Assembly (NCBI GenBank): GCA_026985615.1
Contig: JALSQD010000065.1
Location: 1 to 28,773, forward strand
Source of the DNA: Thermaceae bacterium
Lineage (GTDB): Bacteria; Deinococcota; Deinococci; Deinococcales; Marinithermaceae
DNA length: 28,773 nucleotides
Reading direction: 5' to 3'
Positions 6,330 through 12,672 of the stretch are shown here, piece after piece. Numbering within the stretch: the first letter of the stretch is position 1; each line of letters starts with the position of its first letter. The translations under genes were made by a program, and so were the position numbers. The notes beneath the pieces are model-generated. The model saw nothing but the letters and a program-made list of their open reading frames with translations. It did no database searches and was not told where the DNA came from.

Positions 6330-7469
6330 ATGAAATTTTCGAGAGGGTGGTTGGGAAGTTTTGTATTGCTTCTTGCTTTAGTCGCTTGCAGCACGTCCAC
6401 TACGCCGCTGGAGCCGCAGACTACGCAGGCCGACTTTGGTCAATCGGTGCAGGACTTCCAGGCCGGCCTCGGTACCGTGGCCGCTGCCGCAAGCCAGGAC
6501 CTGGCGCTGCAGGCGCTGAAGGCTACCCCCCCCGGCGCTCCCGGTCTGCCCGTCGGCGCCCTGGCCGCGAATCTGATGCAGCTCGGCGCCCCGCCGCTTA
6601 CGCCTGACGGCGCCCTCAAGCTGCTGGGCGGGCTGGTTCCGCTCGCCGACCAGAACCTCGAGCGCGGCAAGTGGGACTACGATCCGAACATTCCCGGCTG
6701 GGTCGAGGACAACGACTACACCGGTGACGACCTCGTCCTCAGCTGGCCTTTCACCGACACCGACAGAGTCGGCCACGTGGCTGAGCTGACCCTCGATTGG
6801 AACGCCGAAGCCCCAACCGTGGACGTCCGTGGACCCGACGGCACCACCAGTGAGGTGCCCCAGGGCATGCAGGTCACGCTGGAGGTCGATGGCGATGAGG
6901 TTGGCAGCCTGCGCGGACTGTTCGCCTGGTACAGCTGCGACGGCACCCTGATCGCCGAACCCACGAGCGTGGTGCTGAGCGGCAGCGCGGGCGTGAGCGA
7001 CCGCGTCGGGTTCAACTTTGACCTGAGAGCCAGCGACACCCTCATCGAATCGAGCGGCAGCATCGAGGTGACCGCGGGGGGCAACCGCGCCGACCTTTCC
7101 TGGGAAGTCTCGGCCGGCGGCCAGTTCACCCGCGGGACCGACTGCTTTTTCGAGGACTTCGACGCCGACTCCGGCCACATCAACTTCTACACCTCCGAGA
7201 CCGTGGGCGGCGACACCAGCAGCTTCGACTTCAACACCGACTTTAGCCTCAACTTCAACGCCTTCGGTGGCCTCGACTCGGCCGTGCTTTCGAACGGCTT
7301 CGTCATGGTGGACGGCAGCGTGGCTGTCACCTTCTCGGGCACCCTCGACGACAGCAACCACAACTGCGTGCCTGGAGAGAACGTGACCCTCAACTTCGCC
7401 GACCGCAGCACCTCGCTCGAGGACTACCTGATCAACGAGTGGGGCGCGAGCCCGGGTTGCCCCTACTAG
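6330..7469 (+). CDS. Lipoprotein of unknown function
   Basis: A 379-aa protein. ATG 6330 is six bases behind GGAGGTG (6317-6323); an upstream in-frame ATG at 6282 lies inside the promoter and is rejected. Residues 1-20 form a lipoprotein signal peptide (MKFSRGWLGS, lipobox LVAC, C20). The mature chain begins Thr/Ser/Pro-rich, then an Ala/Leu-rich helical stretch (~35-105). A long beta-rich region follows, with many short alternating strands, rich in Asp, Gly, Ser and Thr, and four cysteines (YSCDG, TDCFFED, HNCVPG, PGCPY) that could form disulfides. There are no catalytic motifs that I recognise. It is probably displayed on the envelope. A hairpin terminator follows closely, so the gene is monocistronic. 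Confidence 0.8.
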   Translation: MKFSRGWLGSFVLLLALVACSTSTTPLEPQTTQADFGQSVQDFQAGLGTVAAAASQDLALQALKATPPGAPGLPVGALAANLMQLGAPPLTPDGALKLLGGLVPLADQNLERGKWDYDPNIPGWVEDNDYTGDDLVLSWPFTDTDRVGHVAELTLDWNAEAPTVDVRGPDGTTSEVPQGMQVTLEVDGDEVGSLRGLFAWYSCDGTLIAEPTSVVLSGSAGVSDRVGFNFDLRASDTLIESSGSIEVTAGGNRADLSWEVSAGGQFTRGTDCFFEDFDADSGHINFYTSETVGGDTSSFDFNTDFSLNFNAFGGLDSAVLSNGFVMVDGSVAVTFSGTLDDSNHNCVPGENVTLNFADRSTSLEDYLINEWGASPGCPY

Positions 7470-7488
7470 TGGGTGTTCAATCCGACGC

Positions 7489-7525
7489 GAACGTGGGCCG
7501 CTGCAATCCGGCTCACGTTCTTTTT
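7489..7525 (+). terminator. Intrinsic terminator behind the lipoprotein gene
   Basis: A stem of GAACGTG-G-GCCG paired with CGGC-T-CACGTTC (one G-T wobble), an eight-base loop, then TTTTT at 7521-7525. This is a canonical rho-independent terminator 20 bp behind the stop codon. Confidence 0.85.
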
Positions 7526-7537
7526 GTGGCCGGCCTC

Positions 7538-7543
7538 TAAAAT
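7538..7543 (+). promoter_or_regulatory. Leaderless -10 element of hemQ
   Basis: TAAAAT is followed by six bases and then the ATG at 7550, with no Shine-Dalgarno sequence between, so transcription would begin at or next to the start codon. No clear -35; the upstream region overlaps the preceding terminator. Confidence 0.55.
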
Positions 7544-7549
7544 ACGGGC

Positions 7550-8347
7550 ATGGCCGAACGCCCCAAGCGACCCGAAAAGAAGCTGCGCGAGTACAGCGAG
7601 AAGACGACCCGCCGCATGACCGACCTGGACCCCGCCGGGCTGGTGCTCGACAAGGCCCCCGACCGCGCCCGGCGGCAGTTCATGAACTACGCCTTCTTCA
7701 AGCTCGACCCCGCCTTCCGCAGGCTCGAGCCCAGCGAGATCGAGGCCGCCAAGGACGAGTTCGCCGCGGCCGTGGACAAGTGGGCGGGCCGCGAGGGCTT
7801 CATCGTGCGCACCTACTCGCTCGTGGGCCTGCGGGCCGACACCGACTTCATGATCTGGCGCATCGCCTTCGACCCCGCCGAGTTCCAGGCCATGCAGCGC
7901 GAGCTCAACCGCACCCGCTTGGCCGGTTACCTGACCCAGCCCTACAGCTACCTCTCGATGCAGAAGCGCTCGATCTACGTCGACCGCTACAACCCCGAAG
8001 GCGAGGGGGTGGAGCTGATGCCCGGCGAGGGGGACTACCTCTTCGTCTACCCCTTCGTGAAGAAGCGCGAGTGGTACAAGCTCACGCCCCACACCCGCCA
8101 GGGGATGATGGACGAGCACATCTACGTCTCTGCCCCTTTCGACGGGGTGCGCCTCAACACCAGCTACTCCTACGGCATCGACGACCAGGAGTTCGTCGTC
8201 GCCTTCGACGCCAACCACCCCCAAGAGTTCGTGGACCTGGTGCACCGCCTGCGCTTCACCGAGGCCAGCCTGTACACCCTGCGCGACACCCCGATGTTCA
8301 CCTGCAAGAAGAAGCCGGTGCGCGAGCTGCTCGACGACCTGGCATGA
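7550..8347 (+). CDS. hemQ: Coproheme decarboxylase, chlorite-dismutase family (HemQ)
   Basis: A 265-aa protein of the chlorite dismutase-like fold. HemQ performs the last step of the coproporphyrin-dependent heme pathway, converting coproheme to heme b by two oxidative decarboxylations. Family segments are visible in order: NYAFFKLDPAFRRL (46-59), DFMIWRIAFDPAEFQ (99-113), the PYSYLSMQKRSIYV loop (131-144), FVYPFVKKREWYKL (165-178) and RQGMMDEH, whose H190 is the likely proximal heme ligand, then DDQEFVVAFD (211-220) and the C-terminal RDTPMFTCKKK. The N-terminus has ~30 extra charged residues. The gene seems transcribed alone. The length fits HemQ rather than true chlorite dismutases; the assignment to HemQ rests on family resemblance. 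Confidence 0.9.
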   Translation: MAERPKRPEKKLREYSEKTTRRMTDLDPAGLVLDKAPDRARRQFMNYAFFKLDPAFRRLEPSEIEAAKDEFAAAVDKWAGREGFIVRTYSLVGLRADTDFMIWRIAFDPAEFQAMQRELNRTRLAGYLTQPYSYLSMQKRSIYVDRYNPEGEGVELMPGEGDYLFVYPFVKKREWYKLTPHTRQGMMDEHIYVSAPFDGVRLNTSYSYGIDDQEFVVAFDANHPQEFVDLVHRLRFTEASLYTLRDTPMFTCKKKPVRELLDDLA

Positions 8348-8352
8348 GTTTC

Positions 8353-8381
8353 TTGACAAACGCGGGGCGGCGTCTCAAGAT
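8353..8381 (+). promoter_or_regulatory. Promoter of the tRNA-Ser pair
   Basis: A consensus -35 box TTGACA (8353-8358) is followed, 17 bp later, by CAAGAT (8376-8381). The first tRNA begins 16 bp behind the -10 box. It starts four bases behind the hemQ stop. Confidence 0.65.
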
Positions 8382-8397
8382 GAACTATGCGGCCCGT

Positions 8398-8487
8398 GGA
8401 GGGTTGGCCGAGCGGTTGAAGGCGGCGGTCTTGAAAACCGCTGTGGGCTCACGCCCACCGGGGGTTCGAATCCCTCACCCTCCGCCA
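8398..8487 (+). tRNA. tRNA-Ser (anticodon TGA)
   Basis: A 90-nt class II tRNA. The acceptor stem pairs GGAGGGT with ACCCTCC. The D-arm GGCCGAGCGGTTGAAGGC is typical of serine tRNAs. The anticodon loop CTTGAAA carries TGA, a long variable arm follows, and the T-loop is GGGTTCGAATCCC. Discriminator G and an encoded CCA end it. It decodes UCA and other UCN codons. Confidence 0.95.
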
Positions 8488-8498
8488 AAACACAGCGT

Positions 8499-8590
<92 letters not shown>

Positions 8591-8594
8591 GACC

Positions 8595-8625
8595 GGCCCC
8601 CGCGTTCGCGGGGGCCGCGCCTTTT
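8595..8625 (+). terminator. Terminator of the tRNA-Ser pair
   Basis: GGCCCCCGC and GCGGGGGCC form a 9-bp G/C stem around a GTTC loop, followed by GCGCC and TTTT (8622-8625). It overlaps the last codon of the convergent epimerase gene and could act in both directions. Confidence 0.75.
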
Positions 8626-9610
8626 AGCGCCGGGTGATGCCGAGTCCAGGCCTGCGCGGGAGGACAAGGCGGGCGCCGTCGTAACCCAGGCCCTCGAAGG
8701 GGTCGTTCTTTATCAACAAGGGTCCGTCGAGGTCGGCGTGGTCGGCTAGTGGCGCCAGGTGGGCGGCCGCGCCCACGGCGAGTCGGGTCTCGACCATGCA
8801 GCCCAGCATCACCTGCAGGCCGAGGCCTCGGGCGGCCTCGATCATCGCCCGCGCCGGGGCGAGGCCGCCGCTCTTGGCCAGTTTGATCACCACCCCGTCC
8901 ACGTAGGGGGCCCAGTCCACCACGTCGCGGACGGTCTTGATGGGCTCGTCGGCGAAAAGGGGGAGACTACCTTTCAACTCGGCGTAAGCCGCGCGCTCTT
9001 CGGGCGGGAGGGGTTGCTCCAGGAACTCGACGCCCAGGCGCACGAGCTCGGGGAGAAGGCGGCGGGCGGTCTCGAGCGTCCAGCCGCCGTTGGCGTCAAC
9101 GCGGATGCGGGCGTCGGGGCGGGCGGCGCGCACCGCCTCGAGCCGCGCCAGGTCGCCTGCGGAGCCCAGCTTGAGTTTGAGGACGGGCATCTTCGCGGCG
9201 CGGGCCAGGCTGGCCATCTCCTCGGGGTCGCCCATGGCGACGGTGAACGAGGTGGGCGGGGCGCGCCCGGCGTCGAGGCCCAAGAGTCGCCACAGCGGTG
9301 CGCCCAGCGCCTGGCCCCAGAGGTCAAAGAGCGCCATCTCCAGCGCGGCCCGCGCCGCGCGCGAGCCCCCGGCAGGCAGGCGCGCGAGCCTGCCCTGCAA
9401 GCTGTTGGGCGCATCCTCGAGCCGGGCGCGGGCAGCCTCCAGGTAGGCGGCCACCGCCTCCACGCTCTCGCCATGGTAGTTTACCACCGCGGCCTCGCCG
9501 AGGCCGCCCTCCAGGTCCACGAAGACTGCGGTCCGCGTTTGGCTGGTGCCGTGGGCGATGCGGAAAGGGTGGGCTAGCTCGAGGGTGTAGGTCTGCCAGT
9601 CGAGGCGCAC
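8624..9610 (-). CDS. Dipeptide epimerase (L-Ala-D/L-Glu type), enolase superfamily
   Basis: A 328-aa enzyme with a short capping domain and a TIM barrel. Catalytic pair K145/K147 (LKLKLG); metal ligands D172 (VDANGGW), E198 (EQP) and D221 (ADEP); opposite-face lysine in IKLAKSGG (K243). The TSFTVAMGDPEEM segment (120-132) is the characteristic start of the barrel in L-Ala-D/L-Glu epimerases that recycle murein peptides. The start is GTG 9610, two bases behind the lutC stop, so it is the last gene of the lut operon by spacing. A role beside lactate oxidation is not obvious. Dipeptide specificity is inferred from overall resemblance; the usual ADES is ADEP here. Confidence 0.87.
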   Translation of the reverse strand: MRLDWQTYTLELAHPFRIAHGTSQTRTAVFVDLEGGLGEAAVVNYHGESVEAVAAYLEAARARLEDAPNSLQGRLARLPAGGSRAARAALEMALFDLWGQALGAPLWRLLGLDAGRAPPTSFTVAMGDPEEMASLARAAKMPVLKLKLGSAGDLARLEAVRAARPDARIRVDANGGWTLETARRLLPELVRLGVEFLEQPLPPEERAAYAELKGSLPLFADEPIKTVRDVVDWAPYVDGVVIKLAKSGGLAPARAMIEAARGLGLQVMLGCMVETRLAVGAAAHLAPLADHADLDGPLLIKNDPFEGLGYDGARLVLPRRPGLGITRR

Positions 9611-9612
9611 GG

Positions 9613-10554
9613 TTAGATGAGGTCGAGGGTATGCAGGATGGCCCAGGCGTAGGCGGGGGCTTCGTTGCAGGCGAGCTTACGGTAGGCTGCCGGGCCGGGG
9701 ATGGGGGTGCCGGCCGAGGCCAGGCGGGCGGCCTTTTCCAGGCAGCGGCGGCGCAGGGTGTAGGTCTTGTTGCTTGAGCTCACGCGCACCACCGCGGTGT
9801 TTTCAGTGACCTTTTCCACGGTGAAGGCGTCGCCGCGCTTGGTGGCAAGGCGGTGATCCTCGAGAGCGTGCACGGCCTCCCAGTCGAGCGCGGCGGGGGG
9901 TGTAGTCTTAGGGGTGTGAGAAGGGGCCTCGCGTGTGGAGGCTGGCTCCGTGGGGTCGGCCTCCAGCTCCGCCAGGCCGCGCACAACCGCCACGACCAGT
10001 CGTCCGGGGCCGTGCACCCCCTGCACCATTATCTGGCCGATATCGGCCGACTTGCTGGGGCCCGAGTGCAGTGCCAGGGCGCTGGGTGGGTCGTCTGCGA
10101 GTCGCCCCAGCACCTCGCCCAGGTGCTGGACCACCTCGGACTCGTCCACCCAGACAAGGTGCGCCGGGGGTAGGAGCTGAAGCCTTCGGCCCTCGGTGCT
10201 CGAAAGCAGTACGCTTCCGGTGTCGGCCACGGCCGCAAGGGCGCGGCTCACGCCCAGCTCGGCCTTTTCGGGCGGCGCAGCCGGCAGCGACGGCCGCAGC
10301 GCTTCGGGAATGAGCGGGCTCACCGCCGCGTTTTTGAAGCCCGCGGCCCAGTCCTCTAGCCAGTTGCGGGCGGCGGCCGGGCCTTCGAACCGATGCGCCT
10401 CCACGCCGCTGGCCTTTGCGTGGGCGAGGAAACGCGCTACTGCACCCGTTTCCTCTACAGCGGGACGCCAGGGCCTCGTGGGTGCCTCTACCGGCCAGCG
10501 GCCCTCGAGGGCGCGGCGTACGCGTTGGAGGATGCGGCTCCTGGCGTCAGGCAC
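9613..10554 (-). CDS. lutC: LutC-like LUD-domain protein with an extra C-terminal domain
   Basis: A 313-aa protein. Residues ~1-193 are the LUD (DUF162/YkgG) domain of the third subunit of the LutABC lactate oxidase system. It has a hallmark alternation DTGSVLLSS (111-119) and the GPSKSADIGQIMVQGVHGPG segment (165-184). LutC proteins normally end near there. Here a Pro/Thr-rich linker (~195-222) leads to a ~90-residue additional domain with a small beta hairpin (FTVEKV..NTAVVRVSSSNKTYTL) and two helices ending NEAPAYAWAIL. I do not recognise it with confidence. The gene overlaps lutB by eight bases. Transcribed with lutA and lutB, it should support conversion of L-lactate to pyruvate. Confidence 0.85.
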   Translation of the reverse strand: MPDARSRILQRVRRALEGRWPVEAPTRPWRPAVEETGAVARFLAHAKASGVEAHRFEGPAAARNWLEDWAAGFKNAAVSPLIPEALRPSLPAAPPEKAELGVSRALAAVADTGSVLLSSTEGRRLQLLPPAHLVWVDESEVVQHLGEVLGRLADDPPSALALHSGPSKSADIGQIMVQGVHGPGRLVVAVVRGLAELEADPTEPASTREAPSHTPKTTPPAALDWEAVHALEDHRLATKRGDAFTVEKVTENTAVVRVSSSNKTYTLRRRCLEKAARLASAGTPIPGPAAYRKLACNEAPAYAWAILHTLDLI

Positions 10555-11932
10555 CGTCCAGTTCCTCCTCCCAGATCTCGCGGAAGCTTTTGGGGCTGGG
10601 CTCGAGCGCCCCGTGACCCGCGGCCCAAGCGCCCAGAACAGGCAGCCAGGGCGCGCCGGTGAGGGGCGCGGTGAGGCGGAGCAGCTTGCTTGAAAGCCGG
10701 TAGAAGCGTGGCCGCGTCATCACCTCGGCGTAGCCCTCGAAGGCGAGCCGCTCGGTGGCGGGGGCATGCTTTGTGCTGCGCACCCGCCAGGTGAGGATCT
10801 GTTTGGGCAGGGGGATGCGTACCGGGCAGACGTCGGCGCAGGCGGTGCAGAGGCTGCAGGCGTAGCCGAGGTCTTCGGCCAGACGGGGATCCTTGAGCCC
10901 AGGGGTGAGCACGATACCGATGGGCCCAGAGTAGACCTGGCCGTAGGCGTGTCCGCCGGTCTGGCGGTAGACGGGGCAGGCGTTGAGGCAAGCGCCGCAG
11001 CGGATGCAGGAAAGCGCCTCGTGCATCTCGCGGTCGGCGAGGACACTGGTGCGGCCATTGTCCACGAAGATGACGTGCAGGTGCTCGGGCCCGTCGGGCT
11101 CGCCCTCGCGCCGCGGCCCGTTGATCAGGCTCACGAAGGTACCGATCTTCTGGCCGGTGGCGGCGCGTGCGAGAAGCTGCAAGAAGACCTCCAGGTCGCG
11201 CGCGCGTGGAAGCAGCTTCTCGATGCCCACGAACACTACGTGTACCCGCGGCGTGCTGGTGGTGAGGCGGATGTTGCCCTCGTTTTCCACCAACACCACC
11301 GTTCCTGTTTCCGCCACCACGAAGTTGGCGCCGCTGATGCCCATATCGGCAGTTAGGAAGGCTTCGCGCAGCACCCGGCGGGCGACAGCGGCGAGCGTCT
11401 CTGGGCTGGCGTCCGGCGGCGTGCCCAGACGCTCGTGGAAGAGGGCGCGGATCTCCTCGAGCCCCTTGTGGATCGCCGGGCCGACGATGTGGCTTGGCGG
11501 CTCGCCCGCGAGCTGGATGATGTACTCGCCCAGGTCGGTCTCGAAGACCTCCACCCCCAAGCGCTCCAGATGCTCGTTCACCCCCAGCTCCTCGCTGAGC
11601 ATGCTCTTGCCCTTGACCACCCGCCGCACGCCGTAGCGCTCCACCAGCTCCTGCAAAATCCGCTGCGCGTCCTTGGCGTCCTCGGCCCAGTGGACCTCGG
11701 TGCCGGGGGCGGTGAGGTTTCGTTCGGCCTCGAGCAGGTAGCGGTCGAGCCGGCTCAGGGTGTGGCGCTTCGTCGCCGCGGCCCAGTCGCGCCAGGCCTC
11801 GGCCTCGACCTCGCCGTAGGCGCGCTCGCGGTTGCGGTCGAAGTGGAGGGTGGCGCGGGTGACGGCCTCGCGCACCTCGGGCGCGTGCTCGAGCGTGCGC
11901 CGGGCTGCTGCCTTGTACCCCTTAGCCGCCAC
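10547..11932 (-). CDS. lutB: LutB-like iron-sulfur protein of lactate oxidation
   Basis: A 461-aa protein in two parts. Residues ~60-300 are a LUD-type domain (VVKGKSMLSEELGVNEHLE; GANFVVAETGTVVLVENEGN). Residues ~305-375 hold two [4Fe-4S] ferredoxin motifs: C309, C312, C315, C319 (CIRCGACLNAC) and C359, C362, C365, C369 (CSLCTACADVC). A C-terminal helical tail follows, as in LutB. The protein is thought to move electrons within the LutABC complex that oxidises L-lactate to pyruvate, replacing classical lactate dehydrogenase. Its start overlaps lutA by 11 bases and its end overlaps lutC by 8, so translation is coupled throughout. Confidence 0.93.
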   Translation of the reverse strand: MAAKGYKAAARRTLEHAPEVREAVTRATLHFDRNRERAYGEVEAEAWRDWAAATKRHTLSRLDRYLLEAERNLTAPGTEVHWAEDAKDAQRILQELVERYGVRRVVKGKSMLSEELGVNEHLERLGVEVFETDLGEYIIQLAGEPPSHIVGPAIHKGLEEIRALFHERLGTPPDASPETLAAVARRVLREAFLTADMGISGANFVVAETGTVVLVENEGNIRLTTSTPRVHVVFVGIEKLLPRARDLEVFLQLLARAATGQKIGTFVSLINGPRREGEPDGPEHLHVIFVDNGRTSVLADREMHEALSCIRCGACLNACPVYRQTGGHAYGQVYSGPIGIVLTPGLKDPRLAEDLGYACSLCTACADVCPVRIPLPKQILTWRVRSTKHAPATERLAFEGYAEVMTRPRFYRLSSKLLRLTAPLTGAPWLPVLGAWAAGHGALEPSPKSFREIWEEELDGA

Positions 11933-12647
11933 GGTGGGCCTCCCAAAGCAGGCTGGCGACGTGCCGCACCGGCACGGCGAGCCCGCGCTTCTTCGCGCGC
12001 CCGGCCAGGTGCAGCAAGCAGGCGCCGTCGGCTGAGGTGAGCGCGTCCACCTCGGGCAGGGTGTCGAGTTTGCGGTCGGCCATGGCCAGGCTGACAGGTG
12101 CGTTCTTGACTGAGAAGACGCCGCCGAAGCCGCAGCACTCCTGGTCGGCCTCCCAGGGCACGACCTTGGCCCCGGCCGCCTCGAGCAGGCGCACCGGCTC
12201 TTCCTTGATGCCCAGCTCGCGGCTGACGTGGCAGCCGTGGTGGTAGGCCAGCCTCCGGCCCGTGAGCCCCCGACCCACGCTTTCTGTGTTCAGCACCCGC
12301 ACCAAAAACTCCACCAGTTCGTAGCTACGTCCTGCCAGGTCCAGCGCCGCGTCGTAGCGGTGGCGATCGCCCTCGAAGAGGCGGGGGGTGTAGGCGCGCA
12401 GCATCGTGGTGCACGAGCCCGAGGGCAGCACCACGTACTCACACCCCGCGAAGACGTCCTGGGTGTGGGCGGCCATTCTGCGGGCCTCGTCCCAGTGCCC
12501 GGCGTTGAAGGCGGGCTGGCCGCAGCAGGTCTGCGCGCGAGGGAAGCTGACCTCCACGCCCAACGCCCGCAAGAGCCGGACCGCGTCGGCGGCGGCTTCA
12601 GCGAAAAACTGGTCGGCCAGGCAGGTGACGAAGAAGCATACCCGCAT
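11922..12647 (-). CDS. lutA: LutA-like (Fe-S)-binding protein with CCG domains
   Basis: A 241-aa cytoplasmic protein with two cysteine-rich CCG domains: CCGQPAFNAG at 41-50 and CCGFGGVFSV at 171-180. Each is preceded by further cysteines (C9, C79, C139) that complete the cluster-binding set. This is the pattern of LutA/YkgE and of heterodisulfide-reductase-type cluster-binding subunits. It is the first gene of a tightly overlapping operon with lutB, lutC and a dipeptide epimerase gene. A perfect TATAAT box lies 10 bases before the ATG, so the leader is very short. No LutR/LldR-type regulator gene is seen nearby. Confidence 0.93.
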   Translation of the reverse strand: MRVCFFVTCLADQFFAEAAADAVRLLRALGVEVSFPRAQTCCGQPAFNAGHWDEARRMAAHTQDVFAGCEYVVLPSGSCTTMLRAYTPRLFEGDRHRYDAALDLAGRSYELVEFLVRVLNTESVGRGLTGRRLAYHHGCHVSRELGIKEEPVRLLEAAGAKVVPWEADQECCGFGGVFSVKNAPVSLAMADRKLDTLPEVDALTSADGACLLHLAGRAKKRGLAVPVRHVASLLWEAHRGG

Positions 12648-12657
12648 CTATGGGGTG

Positions 12658-12663
12658 ATTATA
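12658..12663 (-). promoter_or_regulatory. -10 element of the lut operon
   Basis: On the minus strand a perfect TATAAT precedes the lutA ATG by 10 bases. I see no good -35 match 16-18 bp upstream, so an activator or an atypical promoter is possible. It lies just behind the antiporter stop codon. Confidence 0.55.
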
Positions 12664-12672
12664 CCGGTGCAT

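Noticed and set aside
6378..7361. 327-codon open frame antisense to the 379-aa lipoprotein gene
   Set aside because: Low-complexity Val/Gly/Glu composition, no start signal; the plus-strand gene has promoter, signal peptide and terminator.
7466..8359. 297-codon open frame antisense to hemQ
   Set aside because: Val/Gly/His-rich translation typical of antisense to high-G+C genes; no ribosome site, and hemQ on the other strand is well supported.
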